A DNA stretch of 20,519 nucleotides from CALLCD01 sp039817885 (GCA_039817885.1 JBCBUY010000052.1:1-20519), one strand, 5' to 3'. Positions 8,154 through 16,350 are shown, counted from the stretch's first letter. The notes: generated from the letters alone by a model not told the origin. Numbers and translations: made by a program.

Positions 8154-8822
8154 ATGGAGCATGAGACAAAACTTTATCTGATTACGCCGCCGCGTCTCGT
8201 CGACCCGGCGGCGTTTCTGCAAACACTGGAATCGGTTCTCAGCACAGAGGCTGTGACAGCCGTGCAGCTACGTTTGAAAGCAGAAGACAATATCACGGCG
8301 GATCTGGCGGCAATGCGCGAGATTGCAGATGACTTTGTGTCTCTTGTTCAGTCGTCACAAGCTGTCGCGATCATGAACGATTCCGCTGAGCTGGCCGAAA
8401 CGAGCGGTGCGGACGGCGTCCATCTTGGGCAAAGGGACGGATCGATCAAAGAGGCGAGGGCGCGGCTCGGCGATGATGCGATCATTGGTGCGACCTGCCA
8501 TGACAGCCGCCACCTCGCCATGGTCGCAGGGGAGGAGGGAGCTGCCTATGTGGCCTTTGGCGCATTCTTCCCCACAGACACGAAGCACACAGAACATCGT
8601 CCGGATCCAGACATACTGACCTGGTGGCAGGAAGTAATGGAAATCCCCTGTGTCGCGATTGGCGGCATAAATATCGATAACGCGCCGGGGCTCATCAGGG
8701 CGGGCGCTGATTTTCTCGCCGTATCCTCCGGCCTCTGGGCACATCCAGATGGACCATCCGCCGGCGCTTTGGCCTTCAAGGCCGTGATTGACGCAAACCT
8801 CACCGCCCACGAAACAAGCTGA
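8154..8822 (+). CDS. thiE: Thiamine-phosphate synthase family protein
   Basis: A 222-residue TIM-barrel protein of the ThiE/TenI family; ThiE joins the thiazole and pyrimidine phosphates to make thiamine phosphate. Visible family elements are LYLITPP at the first strand, AVQLRLK, the IMNDSAELAETSGADGVHLGQ segment, the GATCHD strand, FGAFFPTDTKH and VAIGGINIDN. These agree with ThiE, though divergence leaves a TenI-like or uncharacterised paralogue possible. GTG at 8151 immediately before the ATG is an alternative start; the region GGCGGGAG just before it is the ribosome site and can also pair with the upstream CCCGC. Its TGA overlaps the tdk start. Confidence 0.8.
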   Translation: MEHETKLYLITPPRLVDPAAFLQTLESVLSTEAVTAVQLRLKAEDNITADLAAMREIADDFVSLVQSSQAVAIMNDSAELAETSGADGVHLGQRDGSIKEARARLGDDAIIGATCHDSRHLAMVAGEEGAAYVAFGAFFPTDTKHTEHRPDPDILTWWQEVMEIPCVAIGGINIDNAPGLIRAGADFLAVSSGLWAHPDGPSAGALAFKAVIDANLTAHETS

Positions 8823-9403
8823 TGGCGAAGCTCTACTTCAATTATTCCGCTATGAATGCCGGTAAGTCGGCGATCCTCCTGCAGGCGGCCTACAATTATC
8901 GCGAGCGCGGCATGAATGTGCTGCTGCTGAGACCGACAACAGATCATCGAGGGCCCGTCGGTGAGATTACGTCGCGCATCGGCCTTTCGGCCCCGGCTGA
9001 TATGATCCCGCCGGACCGCAATGTGAGAGCGCATATTGAGGACCGGCACAGAGACACACCGCTTGCTTGCGTACTCGTCGACGAAGCACAATTCCTGACC
9101 GAAGAGCAGGTCTGGCAGCTGGCGGAAATAGCGGATGAGGCAGGGATCCCCGTTCTTTGCTATGGCTTGCGCACTGACTTTGCCGGAGCGCTGTTCCCGG
9201 GCAGCGCCGCGCTCCTCGCGATCGCTGACAATTTGCGGGAAATTAGAACCATATGCTGGTGCGGCAGAAAGGCGACCATGACGGCCCGGATCGGGGCCGA
9301 CGGCAAAATCGTTTCAGAGGGCGCGCAGGTGCAGGTCGGCGGCAATGAAAGCTATGTCAGCCTCTGCCGGTGGCATTGGCGAAACGGTGACCTCGGTGAA
9401 TAG
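8822..9403 (+). CDS. tdk: Thymidine kinase
   Basis: A 193-residue type II thymidine kinase, phosphorylating thymidine to dTMP with ATP in salvage. The P-loop SAMNAGKS lies at 9-16 and VDEAQF at 86-91 supplies the catalytic Glu88. Zinc ligands are likely Cys145, Cys147, Cys182 and His185 in ICWCGRK and LCRWHW. Length is standard. Its ATG shares a base with the thiE stop (TGATG), so translation is probably coupled. The de novo dTMP enzyme ThyA lies at the far end of the same window. Confidence 0.95.
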   Translation: MAKLYFNYSAMNAGKSAILLQAAYNYRERGMNVLLLRPTTDHRGPVGEITSRIGLSAPADMIPPDRNVRAHIEDRHRDTPLACVLVDEAQFLTEEQVWQLAEIADEAGIPVLCYGLRTDFAGALFPGSAALLAIADNLREIRTICWCGRKATMTARIGADGKIVSEGAQVQVGGNESYVSLCRWHWRNGDLGE

Positions 9404-9427
9404 CCACGACATGGCCGCTACCTTTGC

Positions 9428-9454
9428 TTGACCCGCCCGGCGGCCACGGCTACC
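9428..9454 (+). promoter_or_regulatory. Candidate efp promoter
   Basis: TTGACC at 9428-9433 and GCTACC at 9449-9454 are separated by 15 bases. This resembles the Caulobacter housekeeping pattern TTGACG with a short spacer and GCTANAWC. The expected start of transcription is about 10-15 bases before the efp ribosome site. This is a pattern match only. Confidence 0.35.
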
Positions 9455-9487
9455 CCGCCACCAAACACAGAAGAGGATTTCGACCCC

Positions 9488-10057
9488 ATGGCCAAGATCA
9501 ATGGCAACGAGATCAAGCCCGGCAATGTGATCGAGCATCAGGGCAGCGTCTGGCGCGCGATGAAAACAAACTCGGTCAAGCCGGGTAAGGGCGGTGCGTT
9601 CAATCAGGTTGAACTCCGCAATCTTATGAATGGGTCCAAGCTGAACGAGCGGTTTCGGGCCTCGGAGACAGTCGAGAAAGTCCGCCTCGAGCAAAAGGAC
9701 CACCAATTCCTCTTCGGTGATGATGAGACATTGACCTTTATGGACACGGAGAATTTCGAACAGATCGAACTCCAGCGCGACTTTGTCGGCGAGCAGGCGG
9801 CCTATTTGCAGGACGGCATGACCGTCCAGATCGAGTTTTACGAAACGACACCGCTTGGAGTCGCGCTCCCGGAACAGGTCACTTTGGAGGTTTTGGAGAC
9901 CGAGCCGGTCGTGAAAGGCCAAACCTCGGCCAACAGCTTCAAGCCGGCCCAGTGCGATGGCGGGCTGCGCATTATGGTGCCGCCCTTCATCAATCAAGGA
10001 GAGAAGATTGTCGTCCAGACATCGGACTCCACCTATCTCAAGCGCGCAGATAGCTGA
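9488..10057 (+). CDS. efp: Translation elongation factor P
   Basis: A 189-residue EF-P, which binds between the ribosomal P and E sites and relieves stalling at polyproline stretches. Three beta-barrel domains are present, ending FINQGEKIVVQTSDSTYLKR. The tip loop reads KPGKGGAF with Lys34, the position lysylated in EpmA-type systems (EarP-type EF-P has Arg there); whether it is modified here is unknown. ATG at 9488 follows an AGAGGA ribosome site; an upstream in-frame extension to 9428 covers the likely promoter and is not EF-P-like. An inositol-monophosphatase family gene follows after six bases. Confidence 0.96.
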   Translation: MAKINGNEIKPGNVIEHQGSVWRAMKTNSVKPGKGGAFNQVELRNLMNGSKLNERFRASETVEKVRLEQKDHQFLFGDDETLTFMDTENFEQIELQRDFVGEQAAYLQDGMTVQIEFYETTPLGVALPEQVTLEVLETEPVVKGQTSANSFKPAQCDGGLRIMVPPFINQGEKIVVQTSDSTYLKRADS

Positions 10058-10063
10058 TCAGAG

Positions 10064-10882
10064 ATGTCACGCCCTTCTCCCGTCGGATCCGTGATGATCA
10101 AGGCCGCGCGGGCCGCCGCTGCATCCCTGTCGCGCGATTTCTCAGAAGTCGAACACTTGCAGGTCTCCAAAAAGGGACCTGGAGATTTTGTCTCCAATGC
10201 TGACCACCGGGCAGAAGAGATCATCTATGATCAACTGACAAAAGCACGCCCCGGCTACGGCTTTGTCATGGAAGAGCGCGGCGTCGTTGAGGGCTCTGAC
10301 AAAACCAATCGATTCATCGTCGACCCGCTCGATGGCACGTTGAATTTTCTGCATGGTCAACCACATTACGCGGTCTCCATCGCGCTGGAGCGCGAGGGAC
10401 AGCTGCTCACCGGCGTCGTCTACGATGTCGCCAAGAATGAGATCTTCTGGGCCGAAACGGGCAGGGGAGCCTGGCTCGAAAATCGGAAATTGAGGGTCGC
10501 TGTCAGATCCAAGCTGAGTGAGGCGGTTGTCGCCACCGGCACGCCCTGGATCGGCAAATCCGAGGCTGCGCATCAAAAGTTCTGGGGTGAACTTGCCGCA
10601 CTGACCCCACAGGTTGCGGGCATTCGTCGCTATGGGTCTGCGGCCTTGGACCTCGCCTGGGTTGCTGCCGGCCGGTTCGATGCCTTTTGGGAGCGTGGTC
10701 TGCAGCCATGGGATGTCGCAGCCGGAATGGTGCTCGTGCGCGAAGCGGGCGGCTATATTGAGGAAATGGATGGAGGCGATGCGCTTCGAACCGGCAATAT
10801 CTTGGCTGCCAATGAAGCCTTGTTGAAGCCGCTTCATGACCGCTTGCGCAAGGGGCATAGCTTCGCGGGCGCATCTGATTAG
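10064..10882 (+). CDS. Inositol monophosphatase family protein
   Basis: A 272-residue Mg-dependent phosphatase of the inositol-monophosphatase (SuhB/CysQ) superfamily. Metal-site motifs are present in order: DFVSNADHRAEE near 41-52, Glu70/Glu71 in FVMEERG, the signature DPLDGTLNF at about 87-95 (Asp87, Asp90), and QPWDVAAG with Asp217. Substrate cannot be decided from sequence: inositol phosphate, 3'-phosphoadenosine phosphate and histidinol phosphate are all used in the family. The six-base gap to efp suggests co-transcription. A suhB symbol would be plausible but is not proven. Confidence 0.9.
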   Translation: MSRPSPVGSVMIKAARAAAASLSRDFSEVEHLQVSKKGPGDFVSNADHRAEEIIYDQLTKARPGYGFVMEERGVVEGSDKTNRFIVDPLDGTLNFLHGQPHYAVSIALEREGQLLTGVVYDVAKNEIFWAETGRGAWLENRKLRVAVRSKLSEAVVATGTPWIGKSEAAHQKFWGELAALTPQVAGIRRYGSAALDLAWVAAGRFDAFWERGLQPWDVAAGMVLVREAGGYIEEMDGGDALRTGNILAANEALLKPLHDRLRKGHSFAGASD

Positions 10883-10926
10883 CGCCAAGCGCCAGGGCGC
10901 GCAGCAAAAGAGACGCATAACCGGGC

Positions 10927-10955
10927 TTGCTATGCGGTCCCTGTTCAGTTATGTC
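10927..10955 (+). promoter_or_regulatory. Candidate rpmE promoter
   Basis: TTGCTA and TATGTC are spaced 17 bases apart, about 56 bases upstream of the rpmE start, in the 129-nt gap after the phosphatase gene. Low-specificity match. Confidence 0.25.
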
Positions 10956-11011
10956 GCCCATCTTTGGAAATTCCAGCGCTTTCGGGCGCACGTTACGTAT
11001 GCAGGTTCGCC

Positions 11012-11230
11012 ATGAAATCAGAAGGCCATCCCGATTATCATTTCATCACAGTGGTGATGACTGACGGCACCGAATATCAGACCCGATCAACCTACGGCAA
11101 AGAGGGGGATCGTCTCGTTTTGGATATCGACCCGACGACCCACCCGGCCTGGACCGGCGGCAATCAGACCTTGCTCGATCGTGGCGGTCGGGTCTCTCGC
11201 TTTAAAGACAAATTTAAAGGCTTCATGTAA
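11012..11230 (+). CDS. rpmE: 50S ribosomal protein L31
   Basis: A 72-residue bL31, a small protein of the large ribosomal subunit that helps bridge the subunits. It begins MKSEGHPDYHFITVVMTDG and contains HPAWTGGNQ and GGRVSRFKDKFKG, typical of alphaproteobacterial L31. It has no cysteines, so it is the zinc-free (C-minus) form. ATG at 11012 was chosen on family alignment and an AGG upstream; an in-frame extension to 10964 is not conserved-looking. A strong terminator follows about 40 bases after the stop, so it ends a transcription unit. Confidence 0.95.
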   Translation: MKSEGHPDYHFITVVMTDGTEYQTRSTYGKEGDRLVLDIDPTTHPAWTGGNQTLLDRGGRVSRFKDKFKGFM

Positions 11231-11269
11231 GCTTTCACCCAATCCCAAGCGGACCTCTCCGCGAAAGAT

Positions 11270-11305
11270 AGCCCCCGGTTCAAGAGTGCCGGGGGTTTGT
11301 TTTTG
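11270..11305 (+). terminator. Intrinsic terminator after rpmE
   Basis: A 7-bp GC stem (CCCCCGG at 11272-11278 with CCGGGGG at 11289-11295), a ten-base loop and then TTTGTTTTTG. Its right arm and tail, 17 bases, are identical to those of the terminator at 14766-14798. Confidence 0.85.
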
Positions 11306-11426
11306 TCGGTCGACATTTCCGGACCGCCGATGCGCGATAACCACATGTGTTAACAATTCCTGCACGCCTCTTTACGTTTAGAAGATCGCCGCATAATCTT
11401 GAGTCGGATCAGTGGGTGGGATCGAG

Positions 11427-13508
11427 ATGATGATCGATTTGCATTGGCGTTTTTGGGTCGCAGGACTGGCGACGGTTGCGGCAGGCGCTTTGGCGTCTGC
11501 GCAGGCTCAAGCGCAGATACAGAAAGCAGATTGTTACGAATTTCTACTCGAGGTTGGCTCAGGACAAAGAGCAGACGGCGTCGCGAATATATGCCTTGAT
11601 GCAGCACGGGATAGTCTCGCGAATGATGTGACAAAAGGCCTGGCTTGGCGCCATGCTGCCATTGCAAGTTTCAAGTCGAACCAGCCGAATTTGAGCGATG
11701 CCCTCGGTTTCATGAATTTGTCCTATACCGAGTTGGGGAACTCAGATTCCAATCTCGTGCTTGAGGGCAACCTTAGGCTCTGGGACAGAAAGAAACTGGG
11801 CCGGCGAGACCGGCGCGCGCATGAACCTGCGCGGCAGGCCTTTTTGTTTACGCGGGCGACGGACTTTGCCGACATTGCGCTGGCCGCGAACGCCGCTGGT
11901 CAATGTGATCCATCTTGTGCCCGGAATGCGCTTGACGCACTAGAGGATCCTGTCGTGTCGGGCATTCTGTTCGGTTACAGAACCAGCGACCCTGCCCAAG
12001 TCAGCAGATATTACTTCTTGAAAGGGCGGTTGAACGAGAGCATTGGAACCAACCGCGCGGATGAAGCGATTTCGGCCTATCGACAAGTAGATCGGACGTC
12101 CTCTAATTGGCCGGAGGCGAGGGGTCGGATTGCGGCAATTGCTTTAGCGGCATCCGGGCAGTACGGATCTCGGTCGCGCGCGGAACTGGAACAGAAGATC
12201 AGTTATCTGAGGCAAGTTCTGCAACCAGACATAGACCCTAATAACCTTCAAGTATTGGCAAGTCTCGGAGATGCATACGGAGCGCTTGCACGCCCGCCGA
12301 TTAACCTTGGCGAAGCTGAGTTTCGTAACGCTGAGCTTGCCTATACACAATTCCTAACCGTGCAAGGGGGAACAGGTGCAGACGCGGCGGTGATGGAAGG
12401 TAGGCTCGGCTCTATTTACGCCGATTGGGCAAAGTACATCGAAGCAAGGGCAAATAATGTGCCTGCGGAGCTTCGTCGTGCTGAAGAGTATCGCGAGCTG
12501 GCCATCGTCAGGTTTGAGCGGGCGGCCGCGGCAGGTGCAACCTCCCCGGATGCACAAATCATGATTGCCGATGATGCATTCTCAAAAGGAAATTGGGCGG
12601 GGGCCGCCGCCGCCTATGGCAATGCTGCGGGAATTTTCGAGAATTTGCCAACTCCCCAGCTCCAATCAGCCGGCGAGAACTATTTGAAACAAGCCAATGC
12701 CCATAAATTGAACAACGACATCGTTGCCAAGGGTGTGGCCCTGGCGAATGCAGAAAGAGTAGACCGCTCATCAGCCAAAATCGCGATGGAGCGTGCCGCG
12801 TTTCTATCTGATCAAGGTTCGGTTAGCGCAGCCCGAGGGCTGTATGCGGGTGTGGCCGGTTTGTCGAACACGCGGTCCTATCGCGATGCTGAGATACATA
12901 GAGGCAGAGCTTACTATGAACTCAGTCTCCTCGATTTGCAGACAGCGGCTAGGCGTTCCAACGGAAGCCCAATCGCCAGCGATGCGATAATTAGCTATGC
13001 GGACCAGGCGATCGCTTATGGGACCGATGACGGTGCCAGGTACCGTCGACATGCTTGCCTGGTCAGGGTTCTGGGCGCGCGAAAGTGGATTTTGGAGGCC
13101 AATCAGGCCCATTGCCTGTCTGGCGGAACCGCCGACACAAATCTCGTGAAAGCGATGTTTCTGATGCGGCGCGCTGCGGCGCAGTACTCCGATAATGATC
13201 GCTATGATAGCAATAGAGCTCAAATCCGCCGGCGTGCCCGTGACGCCTTCTTGCCGATCAACCCCAATGATCGCAATATCAACTTTGAGGGATTTGGTCT
13301 CCCGGGAGAGCCCGTCAGGCGTGCTGACCCCCAAACCGGGCAAGGCGGCATTAAGCGAGAAGCATATCTCCTTTTCCTCAAGGAGATTACTGAATTGTGC
13401 AATTTCGACGGAGGGGGTCGCGCTGAGTTGCCGGAGCGGTATAAGAATCAGAGAAGCATGGTTCTTGATTTCTGGAACTATTATCAAATGACGGAGTGCG
13501 TGGCTTAA
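11427..13508 (+). CDS. Exported helical-repeat (TPR-like) protein, function unknown
   Basis: A 693-residue protein I cannot assign to a named family. The N-terminus WVAGLATVAAGALASAQAQA is a signal peptide with likely cleavage after AQA near residue 29. The rest is alanine- and tyrosine-rich paired helices typical of TPR/Sel1-like solenoids, for example RYYFLKGRLNESIGTNRADEAI and AQIMIADDAFSKGNWAGAAA. Several cysteines (ADCYEF, QCDPSC, TELCNF, MTECVA) could form disulfides in the periplasm. ATG at 11427 was preferred; GTG at 11412 and ATG at 11430 are alternatives. It heads a three-gene run, 40 bases before a membrane coiled-coil gene. A scaffold role in the envelope is inference. Confidence 0.75.
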   Translation: MMIDLHWRFWVAGLATVAAGALASAQAQAQIQKADCYEFLLEVGSGQRADGVANICLDAARDSLANDVTKGLAWRHAAIASFKSNQPNLSDALGFMNLSYTELGNSDSNLVLEGNLRLWDRKKLGRRDRRAHEPARQAFLFTRATDFADIALAANAAGQCDPSCARNALDALEDPVVSGILFGYRTSDPAQVSRYYFLKGRLNESIGTNRADEAISAYRQVDRTSSNWPEARGRIAAIALAASGQYGSRSRAELEQKISYLRQVLQPDIDPNNLQVLASLGDAYGALARPPINLGEAEFRNAELAYTQFLTVQGGTGADAAVMEGRLGSIYADWAKYIEARANNVPAELRRAEEYRELAIVRFERAAAAGATSPDAQIMIADDAFSKGNWAGAAAAYGNAAGIFENLPTPQLQSAGENYLKQANAHKLNNDIVAKGVALANAERVDRSSAKIAMERAAFLSDQGSVSAARGLYAGVAGLSNTRSYRDAEIHRGRAYYELSLLDLQTAARRSNGSPIASDAIISYADQAIAYGTDDGARYRRHACLVRVLGARKWILEANQAHCLSGGTADTNLVKAMFLMRRAAAQYSDNDRYDSNRAQIRRRARDAFLPINPNDRNINFEGFGLPGEPVRRADPQTGQGGIKREAYLLFLKEITELCNFDGGGRAELPERYKNQRSMVLDFWNYYQMTECVA

Positions 13509-13548
13509 TGCCCTCGGGATCAGGTGCTGAAAAGCGAAGGAAGTAAAC

Positions 13549-14139
13549 ATGGCCAGTAATGATCAGTATGGCGGACATGTGCCGGTCGTGATCGAAGATC
13601 GGACGATCTTTCACCCACCAGAAATTCAGGCGCAACGCGTGGGCAATGGTGGCGGCTCGCAAGTGGTCACGCGGCAATCGCCGCTTATGGGGGTTATCGC
13701 ATTGCTTGCTATCGCAGCGTGCGGCGGACTTGGATATTTGATGTACCAACAGAATGTTCAAATCGAAAACTTGAAAACCGCCGACAACACGGAAGAGCTC
13801 GAGAAGCGCGATGCAACGATAAGAGACCTACAAACCCAAGTTGCAGGTTTCGAAGCAGCACAATTGGAGTATAGCACAGTCGCGCGTCTTTTGAGCAATG
13901 GCGAAACCACCCGCAAGAGCATCGAAGACCTTCTGGCGCAGCCTTTGCGCGCAAATATCAGCCAGCCACAAAGAGTTAAAGATGCTCTAGAGGCGATCCC
14001 AGAGAGCGGCGAGAAAGTTGCCGAAGACGCGCTTCAAGAACAGTATATCGACAAACTTGACGAAGCTTACCAAGTCGTTTGGGGCTGGCCCGAACGACCT
14101 GAAACACGATCATCTAACAACCGGAGACGTGTGGACTAA
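13549..14139 (+). CDS. Single-span membrane coiled-coil protein, function unknown
   Basis: A 196-residue protein of unrecognised family. A 45-residue polar, probably cytoplasmic, N-terminus precedes one transmembrane helix at about 46-66 (LMGVIALLAIAACGGLGYLM). A heptad-like helix follows at about 68-108 (QNVQIENLKTADN, ELEKRDATIRDLQTQV), then a helical acidic domain ending in basic residues. Arginines before the span suggest N-in, C-out topology, placing the coiled coil in the periplasm with the preceding exported repeat protein. A good AAGGAAG ribosome site precedes the ATG. The gene lies 40 bases after the repeat-protein gene and 33 before the TerB-like gene. Confidence 0.8.
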   Translation: MASNDQYGGHVPVVIEDRTIFHPPEIQAQRVGNGGGSQVVTRQSPLMGVIALLAIAACGGLGYLMYQQNVQIENLKTADNTEELEKRDATIRDLQTQVAGFEAAQLEYSTVARLLSNGETTRKSIEDLLAQPLRANISQPQRVKDALEAIPESGEKVAEDALQEQYIDKLDEAYQVVWGWPERPETRSSNNRRRVD

Positions 14140-14172
14140 TCGTTAGGCGATAGTGAACCCAAGGCCCTTCTC

Positions 14173-14718
14173 ATGACTGACTTATTCAAACAAACCGTTG
14201 AGCGCGTCACCACGACGACCGACGATATGCAGCTTCTGTTCAAACCCACGACAGAGGAAGACAAAAAGGCCACCGTGCCGGACCTGGATGCCCTGTCACA
14301 GGATTTCAAATCCTCAACCGACTGGGATATTCCGGAAGCCTATCTCTGCCTGATTATCGCTGCGGCCTTTGCCGATGGCGACCTCGCCGAAGAAGAGCGC
14401 GATGAGATTGCTGCCCTCGTGAAACGCTCTCGCACGATGAAGCGATTGAACGCTGATGGCCTTGCCCGGGCGAACCAAGTCGTCAACCGCCGCATGGCTG
14501 AACGGGGCGCTGACCTGTCAGCGGAGCAGGCCTGTCAGACACTGCCCATGGATATGCGCCTGTCGGTATTTGCCCACTGTGTCGACATTGTCCTCGCCGA
14601 TGGTGAGCTTCATCCGACCGAGGCGACATTTCTGAACCAAATAACAGCCTGGATGAGCCTCGACGCCGAAGACGCCAAAAATGTTCTGACATCGATTATG
14701 ATCAAGAACCGCTACTAG
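14173..14718 (+). CDS. TerB-like protein
   Basis: A 181-residue helical protein with the TerB signature twice: FADGDLAEEERDEI near 66-79 and LADGELHPTEATFL near 141-154. Each has the D-G-[DE]-L turn that in the TerB/DjlA-N family coordinates metal or packs helices. TerB proteins are linked to tellurite resistance and envelope stress complexes, but many stand-alone copies have no known role, and no terC, terD or terZ gene is seen here. It has no signal peptide and is presumably cytosolic. It is the last gene of the run with the exported repeat protein and the membrane coiled coil, and is followed by a strong terminator. Confidence 0.8.
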   Translation: MTDLFKQTVERVTTTTDDMQLLFKPTTEEDKKATVPDLDALSQDFKSSTDWDIPEAYLCLIIAAAFADGDLAEEERDEIAALVKRSRTMKRLNADGLARANQVVNRRMAERGADLSAEQACQTLPMDMRLSVFAHCVDIVLADGELHPTEATFLNQITAWMSLDAEDAKNVLTSIMIKNRY

Positions 14719-14765
14719 ACGGCACCTACATCTGCGCTGAGGCGCAATGACAAGACAATAAACAC

Positions 14766-14798
14766 CCCCCGGTCCCGATGTCCGGGGGTTTGTTTTTG
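14766..14798 (+). terminator. Intrinsic terminator after the TerB-like gene
   Basis: CCCCCGG at 14766-14772 pairs with CCGGGGG at 14782-14788, followed by TTTGTTTTTG. It closes the three-gene unit and repeats the stem and tail of the rpmE terminator. Confidence 0.85.
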
Positions 14799-14883
14799 CG
14801 GGGGTATTTTCCGAACGGAAACGATTTATTCAAATGGACCGGGCGACCACACTTGACGTTGGATGCCGCTTCCCCCATTACCG

Positions 14884-14917
14884 TTGACCATAACCGGATG
14901 CGATTATATTTCGCATC
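14884..14917 (+). promoter_or_regulatory. Candidate promoter with overlapping palindrome upstream of the MFS gene
   Basis: TTGACC at 14884-14889 is followed by an AT-rich TTATATT at 14904-14910. That box sits exactly in the spacer of a perfect inverted repeat, GATGCGA and TCGCATC (14897-14917). A dyad around a -10 box is a common repressor arrangement. The -35 to -10 spacing (14-17 depending on the hexamer) is imperfect, and seven-base dyads with free spacing occur by chance in a window this size. Confidence 0.35.
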
Positions 14918-14936
14918 GACGGACGGAGGTCCACCC

Positions 14937-14969
14937 ATGTGTTCTCTTGTAGTGAAACATCCTTGGTAA
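14937..14969 (+). CDS. Possible ten-residue leader peptide
   Basis: ATG preceded by GGAGG at 14925-14929 with seven-base spacing, one of the strongest ribosome sites in the window, opens an ORF of only ten codons, MCSLVVKHPW. It begins about 20 bases after the candidate promoter and ends 118 bases before the exporter gene. Short leader ORFs upstream of efflux genes can control them by translation attenuation. No clear alternative hairpins were identified, so a chance ORF remains possible. Confidence 0.35.
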   Translation: MCSLVVKHPW

Positions 14970-15087
14970 CCGACCTCGCCGGCTGACCGCATTCGTTTAG
15001 CCAACTCACATCACCCAACCAAAATTAAAACAAGATTGAACCTTGCCGACAGCAGGGATCGAACATCAGTCTCTTTGGGGGAGCCCC

Positions 15088-16350
15088 ATGTCTGAAGCGA
15101 TGGAACCACAGACCGAAACGCAAAATACAAATCGTGCAATCTACTTTATGGCGCTTGTCGTGTTCATCGACATGATGGGCGTCAGCATCATTATTCCGGT
15201 TATGCCGGAACTGATTACCTCGCTTACCGGCCTCTCGCTGGGAGAGGCGGCGGGCATTGGTGGATACCTTTTCGCAGCTTATGCCGTCATGCAGTTCTTG
15301 TTCGCGCCTATTCTGGGCGCATTAAGCGATCGCTTTGGCAGGCGACCTGTTCTGCTGGTCGCGCTTGCCGGATTGGCCGTCGACTATGTGCTCATGGCGA
15401 CCGCGCCGACAATCGTATGGCTGTTCATTGGCCGAATTCTCGCCGGTATTCTGGGGGCGACATGGCCAGTCGCCAATGCTTGCGTGGCCGATGTGTCAAC
15501 CGATGAAACCCGCGCTGGAAATTTCGGAATTGTCGCGGCCGCGGCAGGCATCGGGTTTGTCTTTGGTCCTATCCTCGGCGGACTGCTTGGCATGATTGGT
15601 CTTCGCGCTCCATTCTATGCTGCTGCAGTGATGGTTTTTATTGCCGCTGCGGTCGGCATGTTCCTGTTGCCCGAAACCTTGGACGGTGATCAGAAACGAC
15701 GGTTCGACTGGGCGAGGGCAAATCCCGTGGGTGGCCTTCTGAAGATCGGGGAACACCGCGTCGTGCTTGGCGTGCTGTTTGCATTCTTGCTGATGCAATT
15801 TGCCTGGATGAGTTTCAGCGTTGTGTGGCCGTACTATACGATCGAACTATTTGGTTGGGACAAATTGGAAATCGGTATTTCCGTCGCGCTTTACGGTCTG
15901 CTGATCGCGATTATCCAAGGTGGACTGACGGGCCCTGCGACTGCCAGATTCGGCAATGTTCCCGTTGGCATTTTTTCCATTGTGATGGGCATTTTCATCT
16001 ACTTTGCCTACGGGTTCATCACCGAAGGGTGGATGGCCTATGCATTGATCCTTGTGTCTGCACCGACCGCATTTGCTGGTCCCGTCATGCAAGCGCTCAT
16101 GACGGAACGCGTGAGCGATGATCAGCAGGGTGAGCTTCAGGGTGTCATTGCGAGCGTCATGAGCATCAACGCTATCCTTGCACCATTTGTGATGTCGCAA
16201 ATCTTTCGCATCTACACCGCGGATGACGCGCCTTTTTACCTGCCGGGTGCACCATTTGTCCTATCAGGCGTTTTGATCGTTGCGACCCTGTTGGTGTTCA
16301 TCGCTGTTACGAGAGGGGAGGCGGTGAAAGAGGCCGGATCAAAGGCCTAG
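15088..16350 (+). CDS. MFS transporter, TetA-like drug:H+ antiporter family
   Basis: A 420-residue inner-membrane transporter with about twelve hydrophobic spans. Helix 1 carries FIDMMGVSIIIPVMP, the pattern seen in TetA and related DHA1 drug:proton antiporters. Loop 2-3 has motif A, GALSDRFGRRP, at about 77-87, and helix 5 has the antiporter-type GFVFGPILGGLLG. The substrate is unknown; similarity to TetA does not show tetracycline export. ATG at 15088 follows GGGGGAG; the open frame extends to 15043 without a better start. It ends directly at the first of the 54-bp hairpin repeats, which may serve as its terminator. Confidence 0.88.
   Translation: MSEAMEPQTETQNTNRAIYFMALVVFIDMMGVSIIIPVMPELITSLTGLSLGEAAGIGGYLFAAYAVMQFLFAPILGALSDRFGRRPVLLVALAGLAVDYVLMATAPTIVWLFIGRILAGILGATWPVANACVADVSTDETRAGNFGIVAAAAGIGFVFGPILGGLLGMIGLRAPFYAAAVMVFIAAAVGMFLLPETLDGDQKRRFDWARANPVGGLLKIGEHRVVLGVLFAFLLMQFAWMSFSVVWPYYTIELFGWDKLEIGISVALYGLLIAIIQGGLTGPATARFGNVPVGIFSIVMGIFIYFAYGFITEGWMAYALILVSAPTAFAGPVMQALMTERVSDDQQGELQGVIASVMSINAILAPFVMSQIFRIYTADDAPFYLPGAPFVLSGVLIVATLLVFIAVTRGEAVKEAGSKA

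Larger units (their letters stand above)
14799..15087 (+). other. Upstream region of the MFS gene
   Basis: This is part of the only stretch in the window longer than 300 bases without a conventional gene (14719-15087). It holds a short palindrome (TTTCCG-AA-CGGAAA at 14808-14821), a candidate promoter and palindrome, and a ten-codon ORF with a strong ribosome site, each listed separately. From 14970 to about 15070 I see nothing recognisable. Confidence 0.6.

Noticed and set aside
14173..14718. Tellurite resistance operon
   Set aside because: Only a TerB-like protein is present; no terA, terC, terD, terE or terZ gene is near, so a resistance function is not supported.
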